DNA of 64,000 nucleotides, from assembly GCF_007362475.1 (NCBI RefSeq), contig NZ_CP041687.1, positions 1,178,001 through 1,242,000 on the forward strand, given 5' to 3'. Below the pieces are notes generated by a model. It did not search any database. It worked only from the letters and a program-made list of their open reading frames with translations, and was not told the origin of the DNA. Positions 35,138 to 44,938 of this stretch are shown in pieces. How positions within the stretch are numbered: position 1 is the stretch's first letter; every line of letters starts with the position of its first letter. The position numbers and the translations under genes were made by a program. This stretch comes from Chryseobacterium sp. SNU WT5. GTDB taxonomy: Bacteria > Bacteroidota > Bacteroidia > Flavobacteriales > Weeksellaceae.

Positions 35138-36778
35138 ATGTTTCCTACGATAAATCCCACCCACACAACAGCTTGGAAAAATCTGAAAGAGCATTTTGGT
35201 CAAAATGAGTTCGACCTTCGTACATTATTTAAAGATAATCCTACGCGTTTTGAGCAGTTTTCGATTAAGAGACCTGAATATCTTTTTGATTTTTCTAAAA
35301 ATTTATTGGACCAGAAAACATTTAACTTATTACAAGATTTAGCTAATGAATGCCAGCTTAAATCCGCAATTGAGGCAATGTTTTCGGGAGAGAAAATCAA
35401 TAAAACTGAAGGACGAGCAGTTTTACACACTGCTTTAAGAGATTTTTCAGACAAAGAGATGTTCGTAGATGGGCAAAATATAAAACCTTCAATAAAAAAG
35501 GTTTTAAACCAAATGAAAACGTTCTCAGAAAAAGTCATTTCTGGACACCATACGGGATTTTCGGGACAACCAATTACAGATGTTGTGAATATTGGAATCG
35601 GAGGATCTGATTTAGGACCTGTAATGGTTTGCTCTGCACTGAAACATTTTAAAACCCGATTAAATATCCACTTCGTTTCTAACGTTGATGGCAATCAAAT
35701 TGTAGAAGTGCTAAAAGACCTAAATCCTGCAACAACGCTTTTTATTATTGCATCCAAAACTTTTACAACACAGGAAACAATGACTAATGCAGAATCTGCT
35801 AAAGCGTGGTTTTTAAAAGAAGGCAGTAAAGAAAGTGTTTCTAAGCATTTCGTTGCATTATCAACGAATAGAGAAGCGGTGAAAGATTTTGGAATTGCAG
35901 ACGAACATATTTTTGAATTTTGGGATTGGGTAGGTGGTCGATATTCCCTTTGGAGTGCGATTGGTCTAAGCATTGTTCTTGCAATTGGATATGAAAACTT
36001 TGAACAGTTGCTAAAGGGAGCCCACGAAACTGATGTCCATTTTCAAAATACCGATTTTAAAGAAAATATTCCCGTAGTAATGGCACTAACAGGAATTTGG
36101 TATCGTAATTTTTTCGGTGCAGAAACCTATGCGATTCTACCTTACTCTCAATACCTGAATCGTTTTCCAGCATATCTGCAACAAGGGGATATGGAAAGCA
36201 ACGGAAAATCCGTTGACCGAAATGGCGAATTTGTAGACTATGAAACAGGACCCATCATTTGGGGTGAATCTGGAACTAATGGGCAGCATGCTTTTTATCA
36301 ACTCATTCATCAAGGTACTGAGTTAATTCCCGCTGATTTTATCGCGTATTTAAAATCTTCTAATAAATTATCTGATCATCAAGAAATATTATTAGCTAAT
36401 TTTTTTGCGCAAACAGAAGCTTTAGCATTTGGAAAAACCAAAGAAGAAGTTCGGGAGGAGCTAGAAAAAGATGGCCTTTCAAAACAAGAAATTGAAAAAT
36501 TGACCAATTATAAAATATTCCACGGAAATACTCCAACAAACTCCTTGTTTTTTAATGAATTGACTCCCTTCTCATTAGGACAATTAATCGCACTTTATGA
36601 GCATAAAATCTTTGTACAGGGGGTTATCTGGAATATCTTCAGTTTTGATCAATTTGGAGTGGAATTAGGAAAAATTCTGGCAGGGAAAATCTTAAGTGAG
36701 TTAAAGAACTCAGAACAGAAAAGCCTTCATGATTCTTCTACGAACGGCTTACTCAGTTATTATCAACAGCAGAAATAA
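35138..36778 (+). CDS. pgi: glucose-6-phosphate isomerase
   Basis: 546 residues, the length of the long bacterial and eukaryotic form. It interconverts glucose-6-phosphate and fructose-6-phosphate. Signatures: GIGGSDLGP, the phosphate-binding [25 protein letters not shown], the catalytic-Glu region [11 protein letters not shown], the [16 protein letters not shown]is segment and the C-terminal [10 protein letters not shown] lysine. folD begins 18 bases after the stop, so pgi, folD and queE form a likely operon. Confidence 0.97.
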   Translation: MFPTINPTHTTAWKNLKEHFGQNEFDLRTLFKDNPTRFEQFSIKRPEYLFDFSKNLLDQKTFNLLQDLANECQLKSAIEAMFSGEKINKTEGRAVLHTALRDFSDKEMFVDGQNIKPSIKKVLNQMKTFSEKVISGHHTGFSGQPITDVVNIGIGGSDLGPVMVCSALKHFKTRLNIHFVSNVDGNQIVEVLKDLNPATTLFIIASKTFTTQETMTNAESAKAWFLKEGSKESVSKHFVALSTNREAVKDFGIADEHIFEFWDWVGGRYSLWSAIGLSIVLAIGYENFEQLLKGAHETDVHFQNTDFKENIPVVMALTGIWYRNFFGAETYAILPYSQYLNRFPAYLQQGDMESNGKSVDRNGEFVDYETGPIIWGESGTNGQHAFYQLIHQGTELIPADFIAYLKSSNKLSDHQEILLANFFAQTEALAFGKTKEEVREELEKDGLSKQEIEKLTNYKIFHGNTPTNSLFFNELTPFSLGQLIALYEHKIFVQGVIWNIFSFDQFGVELGKILAGKILSELKNSEQKSLHDSSTNGLLSYYQQQK

Positions 36779-36796
36779 AATTAAAGTAATATAAAA

Positions 36797-37681
36797 ATGG
36801 CACAAATTTTAGACGGACTAAAAGTTTCCAAAGAAATCAAAGAAGAAATTCGCCTTGAGGTAGTTAAAATTGTCGATCAGAAAAGAAGACCACCGCATTT
36901 GGTAGCAATTTTGGTTGGTAAAAATGGGGCAAGCATGACTTATGTCAACAACAAAATAAAAGATTGTGAGCAGGTAGGTTTTAAATCCTCACTCGTTGAA
37001 TTCCCAAGTACTGTTTCAGAAGCCGAACTTTTAGAAAAAATTGATGAACTGAATAAGTCTAAAGGAGTGGATGGTTTTATCGTACAATTACCCTTGCCTA
37101 AACAAATTGACCAGGAGAAAATAATCATGGCAATTGACCCAAGAAAAGATGTGGATGGATTCCATCCTGAAAATTTTGGAAAAATGGCCTTGGAGATGGA
37201 TACTTTTTTACCAGCAACTCCATTCGGGATTCTTACTTTATTGGAAAGATATGAAATCGATACAAAAGGTAAACACTGCGTGATCATTGGGAGAAGTAGA
37301 ATCGTAGGAAAGCCGATGAGTATCTTAATGGGAAGAAAAGATTTTCCTGGAAATTCAACCGTTACTTTAACGCACTCTTACACGCCACATATCGAAGAAT
37401 TTACAAAAAATGCAGACATTGTCATAACTGCATTAGGTGATCCAAACTTCCTTAAATCAAATATGATTAAAGAGGGTGCAATCATCATAGATGTAGGAAT
37501 TACGCGCGTAGAAGATCAATCCCCAAAAGGATATACACTCGTTGGAGATGTAGATTTTGAAAGTTGCAAAGATAAAGCAAGTTGGATCACTCCCGTCCCG
37601 GGCGGTGTGGGGCCAATGACCAGAGCAATGCTTATGAAGAATACCCTTCTGGCATATAAAACTTCCGTATATAATGATTAA
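36797..37681 (+). CDS. folD: bifunctional methylenetetrahydrofolate dehydrogenase/cyclohydrolase
   Basis: 294 residues. FolD interconverts 5,10-methylene-, methenyl- and 10-formyl-tetrahydrofolate. The substrate motif with catalytic Lys is YVNNKIKDCEQVG, the pyridine-nucleotide region is GRSRIVGKP, and the C-terminal PVPGGVGPMTRAML is intact. The last eight bases overlap queE. PanB, which consumes methylenetetrahydrofolate, is encoded elsewhere in the window. Confidence 0.97.
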   Translation: MAQILDGLKVSKEIKEEIRLEVVKIVDQKRRPPHLVAILVGKNGASMTYVNNKIKDCEQVGFKSSLVEFPSTVSEAELLEKIDELNKSKGVDGFIVQLPLPKQIDQEKIIMAIDPRKDVDGFHPENFGKMALEMDTFLPATPFGILTLLERYEIDTKGKHCVIIGRSRIVGKPMSILMGRKDFPGNSTVTLTHSYTPHIEEFTKNADIVITALGDPNFLKSNMIKEGAIIIDVGITRVEDQSPKGYTLVGDVDFESCKDKASWITPVPGGVGPMTRAMLMKNTLLAYKTSVYND

Positions 37682-38306
37682 AGAAGAAGAAAATATTTTA
37701 TTACAACAAGGTAAAATGCTCCCCGTTATGGAGCATTTTTACACCTTGCAAGGCGAAGGTGCACATACCGGAAAAGCCGCTTACTTCATACGTCTTGGTG
37801 GTTGCGATGTCGGCTGTCACTGGTGTGATGTAAAAGAAAGCTGGGATCCGAATTTACACCCGCTCATGAACACAGAAGAAATTGCAGAAACTGCAGCGAA
37901 ATATTGCAAAACCATAGTTTTGACCGGTGGAGAGCCGTTGATGTGGAATCTAGACCTCTTAACACATAAGTTAAAAGAACTTGGCTGCGAAATCCATATC
38001 GAAACTTCCGGTGCTTATGAAATGAGCGGAACATTAGATTGGATAACGCTCTCTCCGAAGAAAACAGGTTTGCCTAAACCAGCAATTTATAAGAGAGCTA
38101 GCGAATTGAAAATGATTATTTTTAATAACAGCGATTTCAAGTTTGCCGAAGAGCAAGCCAGTAAAGTATCGGAAGACTGCGTTCTCTACTTACAAAGTGA
38201 ATGGAGCAAACGAGAAGAAATGTATCCGAAAATTACCGATTTTATCCTAGCAAATCCGAAATGGCAGGCATCTGTGCAAACCCATAAATATTTGAATATC
38301 CCGTAA
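37674..38306 (+). CDS. queE: 7-carboxy-7-deazaguanine synthase (radical SAM)
   Basis: 210 residues. QueE makes CDG from 6-carboxytetrahydropterin in queuosine synthesis. The radical-SAM cluster motif is C44-x3-C48-x2-C51 in GGCDVGCHWC, preceded by the substrate-binding FYTLQGEG and followed by LTGGEPL. The overlap with folD fits coupled translation within one operon. Confidence 0.94.
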   Translation: MIKEEENILLQQGKMLPVMEHFYTLQGEGAHTGKAAYFIRLGGCDVGCHWCDVKESWDPNLHPLMNTEEIAETAAKYCKTIVLTGGEPLMWNLDLLTHKLKELGCEIHIETSGAYEMSGTLDWITLSPKKTGLPKPAIYKRASELKMIIFNNSDFKFAEEQASKVSEDCVLYLQSEWSKREEMYPKITDFILANPKWQASVQTHKYLNIP

Positions 38307-38339
38307 ATAGAACCACATTTACAAGATCAAGAAAATAGT

Positions 38340-39698
38340 ATGCAAAAGATCCGGTATTCAAGATATTTTAAAACCATTTTTATTGTCATCGATGTTATTG
38401 TGATATCGGCCGTCTTCGTATATTTTTTTATGAAAAATAACAAACTGATTTTATCGGAAGTTATTTGGGAACAAAATATACTCTCTATTGCCCTGCTAAC
38501 TTTCTTTTGGATTTTACTCAGTAGTAGGACAAAACTATATTCTGTTGCCCGAAATATTACGTATACTATCTATCTCGAGCGCGTAGTTACTCATATTTTT
38601 ATTTTTATTTTCGGAATCGCTCTTTTAGCGAAGGTGAGCAATAATAATTTTCTGAAAAATGATCAGTTCTATATCGCTTTAAATCTATTTTTACTGCTGT
38701 TAGTCGTAAAATCTATTTTGTTTGTTTCTTTAAAGTATATCAGAACAATAGGACTTAATTACAGAAATATGATGTTTCTGTCCAATGATTCGTCTGCGGA
38801 AATTCTTAAAAACATTTTAGAGGAAAGGAAAGATTATGGATTTAAAATTTACAAATATCCAGTTGAAAATGGTTACGATTCTCAAAAATTAGTTGCTTTT
38901 TGGAAAGAGAATGGAATACACACCATGTTTCTCTCCTCTGATCAACATGACAAAGAAACAGAAGTTTATAAACTTGCTGATCTTCACCAGGTTCGAATAT
39001 CTCTTATTCCAAACATGATCGCTAATAACTTTTTTCAATATGATCTAGATTACATTGAGACTCAACCGATCCTGGTGAGATCTCAATTTCCATTAGACCA
39101 TATGATCAATATATTCTTGAAGAGGGTTTTTGATGTCGCTTTTTCTTTGATCGTTCTTATTGCTATTGGTACTTGGCTTTTCCCAATGATCGCTCTTTTA
39201 ATTAAACTGGATAGCAAAGGACCAGTAGTGTTTCGGCAAAGGAGATATGGATTTCATGATGAAGTTTTTAATTGTCTAAAATTTAGGACAATGTACATTA
39301 ATGGAGACACTAACTTTACGACCCAAGAAAATGACCCCCGAATAACTAAGATTGGAAGATTTTTAAGAAAAACCAGTCTGGATGAAATGCCACAATTTCT
39401 AAATGTTTTTCGAGGGGAGATGTCCATTGTTGGACCTCGACCACATATGCTTTTAGTGGATCACATTTACAAATTAAAGATAGGTCGTTATTCTGTGAGA
39501 AGTTTAGTAAAACCTGGCATTACTGGTTTAGCCCAAGTAAACGGTTTACGTGGTGATGGGGGAAACATGGATCTTGAGATGCAAAAAAGGATTTTAGCAG
39601 ATGCTTTTTATGTGAAAAACTGGACCATAAGTTTAGATCTCGTTATTATTTTTAAAACAATATTTCTCGTAATCGGTGGAGATAAGAATGCCTATTAA
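38340..39698 (+). CDS. undecaprenyl-phosphate sugar phosphotransferase (WcaJ-type)
   Basis: 452 residues. Four or five N-terminal membrane helices (about 12-130), a CoA-binding-like central domain and a C-terminal bacterial sugar-transferase domain (KRVFDVAFSLIVL, FRQRRYG, KFRTMY, RKTSLDEMPQFLNVFRGEMS, VGPRP, VKPGITGLAQVNG). It transfers a sugar-1-phosphate to undecaprenyl phosphate, starting exopolysaccharide or O-antigen units. No other polysaccharide gene is adjacent; the nearest such group is at 19.7-23.8 kb. It begins 33 bases after queE. Confidence 0.88.
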   Translation: MQKIRYSRYFKTIFIVIDVIVISAVFVYFFMKNNKLILSEVIWEQNILSIALLTFFWILLSSRTKLYSVARNITYTIYLERVVTHIFIFIFGIALLAKVSNNNFLKNDQFYIALNLFLLLLVVKSILFVSLKYIRTIGLNYRNMMFLSNDSSAEILKNILEERKDYGFKIYKYPVENGYDSQKLVAFWKENGIHTMFLSSDQHDKETEVYKLADLHQVRISLIPNMIANNFFQYDLDYIETQPILVRSQFPLDHMINIFLKRVFDVAFSLIVLIAIGTWLFPMIALLIKLDSKGPVVFRQRRYGFHDEVFNCLKFRTMYINGDTNFTTQENDPRITKIGRFLRKTSLDEMPQFLNVFRGEMSIVGPRPHMLLVDHIYKLKIGRYSVRSLVKPGITGLAQVNGLRGDGGNMDLEMQKRILADAFYVKNWTISLDLVIIFKTIFLVIGGDKNAY

Positions 39699-39725
39699 AA
39701 AAATAAAAAAGACTAATTTAGCACC

Positions 39726-40478
39726 ATGTTAAAAAATTTGTTGAGCCAAGTAGGCGCCTATTTCATTTTAATGTCCAAAGCGATTAAAAGACCGCAAAAA
39801 ACTTCGGTTTTTATGAAGCTTTTTATGCGGGAAATATACGATCTAGGAGTTAATTCATTTGGATTGGTTTTATTCACTTCTACGTTTGTAGGAGCAGTTG
39901 TAGCCATTCAGATGTTTAATAATTTCAGTGCTTCAAGTTTTCCGATTCCCAATTCATTTATTGGTTATGCAACCAAGGTTGTTTTGATTCTTGAATTTGC
40001 ACCAACTATTATCTCCGTTATTTTGGCAGGAAAAGTAGGATCATACATCGCCTCCAGTATTGGTACAATGAGGGTAACAGAGCAAATAGACGCTTTAGAT
40101 ATTATGGGAGTAAATTCTCCAAACTTTTTAATATTGCCGAAAATATTAGCGAGCGTCATCTTCAACCCTTTGCTCATCGCCATTAGTATTGTATTTGGAA
40201 TCTGGGGTGGATATTTGGCAGGGACCGCTACTGGAAGCTGGAGCAAGGCCGACTATATAACTGGGGTTCAAATGTACATGCCACAGCATTTTATCTGGTA
40301 TGCCTTTTTCAAGACTGCAGCTTTTGCCTTCCTGATTGCTACCATACCCGCTTATTTCGGTTATAATGTGAAAGGAGGTTCGCTAGAAGTAGGCCGCGCC
40401 AGCACCCAAGCTGTAGTTTGGACGATCGTAGCAATTATCGTCATGAACCTTATATTAACTCAAATGTTCCTTAGCTAA
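39726..40478 (+). CDS. mlaE: MlaE-family ABC transporter permease
   Basis: 250 residues with about five helices and the family core (LVLFTSTFVGAVVAIQMF, APTIISVILAGKVGSYIASSIGTMRVTEQIDALDIMG). It is the inner-membrane permease that works with an ATPase and an MCE protein to move phospholipids between membranes. Its stop TAA shares one base with the mlaF ATG. The MlaD-type partner is encoded at 26.8-27.7 kb. Confidence 0.93.
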   Translation: MLKNLLSQVGAYFILMSKAIKRPQKTSVFMKLFMREIYDLGVNSFGLVLFTSTFVGAVVAIQMFNNFSASSFPIPNSFIGYATKVVLILEFAPTIISVILAGKVGSYIASSIGTMRVTEQIDALDIMGVNSPNFLILPKILASVIFNPLLIAISIVFGIWGGYLAGTATGSWSKADYITGVQMYMPQHFIWYAFFKTAAFAFLIATIPAYFGYNVKGGSLEVGRASTQAVVWTIVAIIVMNLILTQMFLS

Positions 40479-41287
40479 TGATAGAAGTAAAAGATTTAAA
40501 GAAAAGTTTTGAAGAAGTTCAGGTTTTGAAGGGAATCACTTCAACTTTTGATACAGGAAAAGTAAACCTTATTATTGGGCAGAGTGGCTCGGGGAAAACC
40601 GTGTTTCTAAAAAGTTTACTCAATGTGTATCAACCTACTTCCGGAGAAATACTTTTTGATGGTAAAGATATCAACAAAATGGGTCGGGACGAAAAACAAC
40701 AATTACGCTCCGAGATTGGGACGGTATTTCAAGGCAGCGCACTTTTTGATTCAATGACCGTCGAGGAGAATATTACCTTCCCACTGGACATGTTTACTAA
40801 TCTAACGTTCCGAGAGAAAAAGAGACGTGCATTTGAGGTGATCGGGCGTGTACATTTAGAAAAAGCAAACCGAAAATATCCCTCAGAAATTTCTGGAGGA
40901 ATGCAGAAAAGAGTTGCAATTGCACGAGCAATTGTGAACAATCCAAAATATTTATTTTGTGATGAACCAAATTCTGGTCTTGATCCTTATACTGCAAATA
41001 TCATTGATGACTTGCTGCTGGAGATCACCAAAGAATATAATACCACGACCATTATTAATACGCACGATATGAACTCCGTAATGACTATTGGGGAAAAAAT
41101 TCTCTATCTGCGATTAGGAATTAAAGAATGGGAAGGCGATAAAGACGTTCTAATCAATGCCGGCAATAAAAACCTCATCGATTTCGTTTATTCCTCAGAG
41201 TTGTTCAAGGAATTAAGAGATTATTTCATGAAAACCAATAAAACTTCAATAGACAATATAATTACAAAACCTCACTCTAATGAATAA
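40478..41287 (+). CDS. mlaF: MlaF-type ABC transporter ATPase
   Basis: 269 residues. Walker A GQSGSGKT near 34-41, signature SGGMQKRVAIARA, Walker B YLFCDEP, and the switch His in IINTHD. It powers the MlaE permease. The start overlaps the mlaE stop by one base and the end overlaps the next gene by eight bases, so three proteins are translated as a unit. Confidence 0.94.
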   Translation: MIEVKDLKKSFEEVQVLKGITSTFDTGKVNLIIGQSGSGKTVFLKSLLNVYQPTSGEILFDGKDINKMGRDEKQQLRSEIGTVFQGSALFDSMTVEENITFPLDMFTNLTFREKKRRAFEVIGRVHLEKANRKYPSEISGGMQKRVAIARAIVNNPKYLFCDEPNSGLDPYTANIIDDLLLEITKEYNTTTIINTHDMNSVMTIGEKILYLRLGIKEWEGDKDVLINAGNKNLIDFVYSSELFKELRDYFMKTNKTSIDNIITKPHSNE

Positions 41288-41900
41288 AATTCTTAGTATA
41301 GCTCTACTTACAGCCAGCATTATGGGATCTGCACAAATTTCTTTTGCAGGAAAATCCAATGTGCTAATCCCTACCAGTTCTGCAACTTGGAAAAACTTTA
41401 AAACAGCGACATCCAATGCGATTGAACAAAATGGTAAAAATATCACTGGATTTAATGTCGGGCTTTCTGCTAAAATAGATTTACCAGGTTCTTTGTACGT
41501 AATGCCTGAACTTTTTTACTCTAACTTCAATAACGAAGTTACCGTTGATCAGACTACAATAAAAGCCAAGACAAGCAGAGTAGATATTCCTGTACTTTTG
41601 GGGTATAAGCTTCTAGGCAACACCTTAAGTGCTTATATTGGTCCTGTAGCGAGTATCAATCTTACTAAAGATGATAGTTTTGGAAACTTTATTCAGAAAG
41701 TAAATTCTAAAGATTTCACGATAGGATATCAAATTGGAGCACAAAGCGAGATTTCTAAATTAATTATTTCTGCGAAATATGAAGGAGCATTCTCACAAGA
41801 TCAAAGAAAATTTGTAAATAATGTCGCTGGCTCTACTCAGCAAATAGATTATGATAACAGAGCGAGTTTATTCATGCTAGGTTTAGGTTATAAATTCTAG
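41280..41900 (+). CDS. outer-membrane beta-barrel protein coupled to mlaEF
   Basis: 206 residues. A signal peptide (about 1-23, ending SFAG) precedes a small barrel of the OMP_b-brl_2 type, with repeated amphipathic strands (ITGFNVGLSAKIDL, LYVMPELFYSNF, FTIGYQIGAQSEI) and a terminal LFMLGLGYKF. The ATG lies inside the end of mlaF with an eight-base overlap. This tight coupling suggests it may be the outer-membrane partner of the lipid transporter in place of MlaA, which is inference. Confidence 0.82.
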   Translation: MNKILSIALLTASIMGSAQISFAGKSNVLIPTSSATWKNFKTATSNAIEQNGKNITGFNVGLSAKIDLPGSLYVMPELFYSNFNNEVTVDQTTIKAKTSRVDIPVLLGYKLLGNTLSAYIGPVASINLTKDDSFGNFIQKVNSKDFTIGYQIGAQSEISKLIISAKYEGAFSQDQRKFVNNVAGSTQQIDYDNRASLFMLGLGYKF

Positions 41901-41919
41901 TTGATAAAAACCCATAAAA

Positions 41920-41957
41920 GAAATCCTCTGAATTAGTAATTCGGAGGATTTTTATTT
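41920..41957. terminator. bidirectional terminator
   Basis: AAATCCTCTGAATT pairs with AATTCGGAGGATTT, followed by a T run on the plus strand and A-rich DNA on the other side. It serves the mlaEF-barrel operon and contains the stop of the minus-strand gene at 41933. Confidence 0.8.
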
Positions 41958-42256
41958 TCATCTGGTATATAAGACACCGTTTGTTGTTTCGCTAACTCTG
42001 CGGCTTGCTTTTCCAAATCTTCATTTACTTTACGAAGTTGTTTTAATTCTCTTCTTTTCTCTTCTTCCTTTAAAGCAGCCCCTTTACTTACGTAACCTAC
42101 AATCCCACCGATGATCAAGCCAATTCCGATACCAGCCAAAATGCCCATCAAATTCATAGGTTCAAATAGTTTGACCACTGAAAACTCAGGAAGCATGTAA
42201 TAGAGCAAAAAAGCCAAACCAAGTAGTAAAGCACCAATAAAAGTTAAATTTTTCAT
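41933..42256 (-). CDS. small membrane protein with coiled-coil tail
   Basis: 107 residues. Two hydrophobic segments (about 4-21 and 36-55, the second glycine-rich: GILAGIGIGLIIGGIVGYV) are followed by a charged coiled coil (about 62-92, KEEEKRRELKQLRKVNEDLE) and a proline-containing end. No family is recognised. It is a single gene between the M48 protease gene and the terminator. Confidence 0.65.
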   Translation of the reverse strand: MKNLTFIGALLLGLAFLLYYMLPEFSVVKLFEPMNLMGILAGIGIGLIIGGIVGYVSKGAALKEEEKRRELKQLRKVNEDLEKQAAELAKQQTVSYIPDENKNPPNY

Positions 42257-42325
42257 AGTAATTAATTAAAAACCTTCCCAAATTTAAGAAAAATAAGGAA
42301 AGGTTCTGTTATATAATAAAGGGTT

Positions 42326-43135
42326 TTATCTTTTTCCGCTCGATGCCCGGTAATATTCGAGTGCTTTCGGCATATGTTTTTCTAAATCTGCCCTTCTTGT
42401 ATCTGGATTAGGGTGAGTTGATAGAAATTCTGGAGGTCTGTTTCCAGTGGAAGCAGCCTCCATTCTTTGCCAGAACGGCTGTGCTTCTTGCGGATCATAT
42501 CCAGCCATTGCCATTAAATAAAGCCCCATTTCATCAGCTTCCAGTTCTTGACTTCTGCCATACTTCAGTAAAGCGACCTGTGCGCCAATAGGATAAGCTT
42601 GCTGAAATATAGCAGCCAGCTGACCGTTCGAGATTGTACTTCCTAAGATTGCGCCTCCATATTCAGCAATCATTCCTTGAGATATTCTCTCATTTCCATG
42701 ACCTGCAAGAGCGTGAGAAATTTCGTGTCCTAAAACAACCGCTAATCCTGCATCTGATTTAGTAATAGGTAATATTCCAGAATAAACAGCAACTTTACCA
42801 CCTGGCATACACCAAGCATTGATTTGCTTATCATTTAATAAATTGAATTCCCAGTTATAACCGGCAAGGTCGGCTTCCCGGCCAATACCACGATAATAAT
42901 TATTCGCAGCATTTTTAATTCTTAACCCTACATTCTGAACGCTTTTTGCTTGCGTTGTACCAGAAATTACTTTTGCCTGTGACAACGCCTGTTTGTACTG
43001 TTGCAAAGCCATTGCGGTGATTTCCTGATTGTTTGCCAGCTGCAGTGATTTACGGCCAGTAATTGGGTTTGTCGTACAAGCGACCATCATTACGGATAGT
43101 ACACTGATGCCTAATAGTTTATTTATTTTATTCAT
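42326..43135 (-). CDS. M48-family metalloprotease lipoprotein (LoiP/YcaL-like)
   Basis: 269 residues. Lipobox VMMVAC with Cys20, then a TTNPITGRKS segment characteristic of the family. The zinc site is H137-E-I-S-H141 with the downstream Glu in ELEADEMGLYLM. Such enzymes degrade misfolded outer-membrane proteins in the periplasm. It is probably monocistronic, with the ATG facing the DUF4251 gene across a 99-base divergent spacer. Confidence 0.9.
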   Translation of the reverse strand: MNKINKLLGISVLSVMMVACTTNPITGRKSLQLANNQEITAMALQQYKQALSQAKVISGTTQAKSVQNVGLRIKNAANNYYRGIGREADLAGYNWEFNLLNDKQINAWCMPGGKVAVYSGILPITKSDAGLAVVLGHEISHALAGHGNERISQGMIAEYGGAILGSTISNGQLAAIFQQAYPIGAQVALLKYGRSQELEADEMGLYLMAMAGYDPQEAQPFWQRMEAASTGNRPPEFLSTHPNPDTRRADLEKHMPKALEYYRASSGKR

Positions 43136-43234
43136 AGTAGTATTATTACTTTCCTATCGATAAACAATTTTTATTCCAAATAAAAAAGGTAGCTTAGTAT
43201 TGCTTTAATTTACTTTAATTTAAAAACAGTCAAA

Positions 43235-43768
43235 ATGAAAAAATTATCGAATATAGTGACAGTTTTTCTGTCGTTGATTTTAGTGGTTTCTTGTACTACG
43301 CAAAGTTCCATGAATTCTGCGAATGTTACTGCACTTTTACAAAAAGCTGAATTTACTTTTGTTGCCGAGCATGCTAATCCCACTAATTATGAAGTTGTTA
43401 ATGTTATGAACTCGCTTCCTTCTGGCAGTGCTAGCAGAATGCTAAATTTGGATCCTGGATATACTCTTGAAATCAAAAAAGAGGTTTTAGAAGTTACTTT
43501 ACCATACTTTGGAAGAATGTATCGATCGAATATGGACCCCCAAAAAAATTCTTACAGATTCACTTCGAAAGATTTTACGGTGACTCGTTCTGAAGGGAAG
43601 AAAGACAGTTCAATTTTCACCATCAAGACAGAAGACCAAAGTAACATCAACAGCATTATTATCGAGGCTTACAAAAATGGGAAGACTTATGTATCCATTG
43701 ATGCAAATGACAGACAGGCGATCTCTTATGATGGTTATATTACCGAAAATGCACCGGTGAAGAAGTAA
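43235..43768 (+). CDS. DUF4251 lipoprotein
   Basis: 177 residues. Lipobox LVVSC with Cys20 followed by the DUF4251 fold (FTFVAEHANPTN, LEIKKEVLEVTLPYFGRMY, YRFTSKDFTVT). Function unknown, conserved across Bacteroidota. It is convergent with meaB, the stops separated by a single base, with no terminator visible between them. Confidence 0.82.
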   Translation: MKKLSNIVTVFLSLILVVSCTTQSSMNSANVTALLQKAEFTFVAEHANPTNYEVVNVMNSLPSGSASRMLNLDPGYTLEIKKEVLEVTLPYFGRMYRSNMDPQKNSYRFTSKDFTVTRSEGKKDSSIFTIKTEDQSNINSIIIEAYKNGKTYVSIDANDRQAISYDGYITENAPVKK

Positions 43769-43769
43769 A

Positions 43770-44753
43770 TTATTTCTTCAGTAGTTTATCAACAAATATT
43801 TTTGCTTCTGTACTTGGATTTGATTTCAGTTCAGAAGCATTTTTTTTATGATTTTCGTAAAAGGCTTCTGTGGATTTATCTGCTTTTGTTGTTTGCAAGA
43901 TATATTCCTGAACCCAGTAATCGAAACGCTTCTCTGCTTGTCTCTTACGGGTACCTTCGAAAGTGTGATTAGAAATTTTCAGATCTATGAACTCTTGAAT
44001 TTTTTCATAGACCTCTTCCAAACCCTTATTATTTAAAGCGGATCCAAGCAGCACGGGAACTTTCCAGTTTTTTTCTTTTGAGGGTAGAAAGTGAAGAGCG
44101 CGCATTAATTCTACTTTTGTATTTTTTGCTTTAAGGCGGTTTTCTTCTTCTACTTTATTAATGAAAATAAGATCTACCATTTCCATGATCCCTCTTTTTA
44201 TGCCTTGAAGTTCGTCGCCACCGCCGATAATCTTTAAAAATAAAAAAACATCGGTTATATCCGAAACCAAAACCTCACTTTGTCCAACTCCAACAGTTTC
44301 TATTAATATATAATCATACCCTGCAGCCTCACAAATGAGTAAGCTTTCAAAGGTTGCATCGGCTACTCCTCCCAGGAATCCCGAACTCGGACTTGGACGT
44401 ATAAAAGCATTTTCTTCGGTCGCTAACTGTTCCATTCTCGTTTTGTCACCAAGAATAGATCCTTTATTTAATGAAGAACTTGGGTCGATTGCCAAAACGG
44501 CTACTTTTTTTCCTTGTTGAATAGCAAATTTCCCAAAACTCTCAATGAATGTCGATTTTCCTGCACCTGGAACGCCAGTAATACCTACTCTGACTGAGTT
44601 TCCTGTAAAAGGCAGAATCTCTTTTAGAAGCTCATCTGCCTGCGCGCGATGTTCTGTTTTTTTACTTTCCACCAAAGTAATGGCTTTGCCCAGCAATCTT
44701 TTATCACCGGATCTTATTCCTTTTATCAGTTCTTGGTTAGAAAGCGTTTTCAT
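43770..44753 (-). CDS. meaB: methylmalonyl-CoA mutase-associated GTPase MeaB
   Basis: 327 residues. The G3E-type GTPase has Walker A GVPGAGKST at 60-68, the DPSS segment after LAIDP, ETVGVGQSE and the guanine-specificity NK in FINKVEEEN. MeaB protects and reloads adenosylcobalamin in methylmalonyl-CoA mutase. The mutase genes are not in the window. Confidence 0.94.
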   Translation of the reverse strand: MKTLSNQELIKGIRSGDKRLLGKAITLVESKKTEHRAQADELLKEILPFTGNSVRVGITGVPGAGKSTFIESFGKFAIQQGKKVAVLAIDPSSSLNKGSILGDKTRMEQLATEENAFIRPSPSSGFLGGVADATFESLLICEAAGYDYILIETVGVGQSEVLVSDITDVFLFLKIIGGGDELQGIKRGIMEMVDLIFINKVEEENRLKAKNTKVELMRALHFLPSKEKNWKVPVLLGSALNNKGLEEVYEKIQEFIDLKISNHTFEGTRKRQAEKRFDYWVQEYILQTTKADKSTEAFYENHKKNASELKSNPSTEAKIFVDKLLKK

Positions 44754-44912
44754 TTAATCAAAAATACAATTCTTTTAGGAAATTAATTCTATCACGAAAC
44801 CAAGTTTTTCAATTACTTCAAATAAAACTCAACAATTTCAACACCGTCCCAGTGATCTGTATAAATCCTGTTTATTTTAAGCCTTTAAAACACAGCTATA
44901 GATAAAATTACT

Positions 44913-44920
44913 TAATTTTG
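44913..44920 (+). promoter_or_regulatory. -7 box of the cytochrome c lipoprotein gene
   Basis: TAATTTTG lies 18 bases before ATG 44939. Confidence 0.45.
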
Positions 44921-44938
44921 AAATAAATAAAATATAAA

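Noticed and set aside
35200..35694. 164-residue minus-strand frame opposite pgi
   Set aside because: It lies wholly within the pgi coding region, has no recognisable domain and is low-complexity Ser/Lys-rich, as expected for an antisense shadow.
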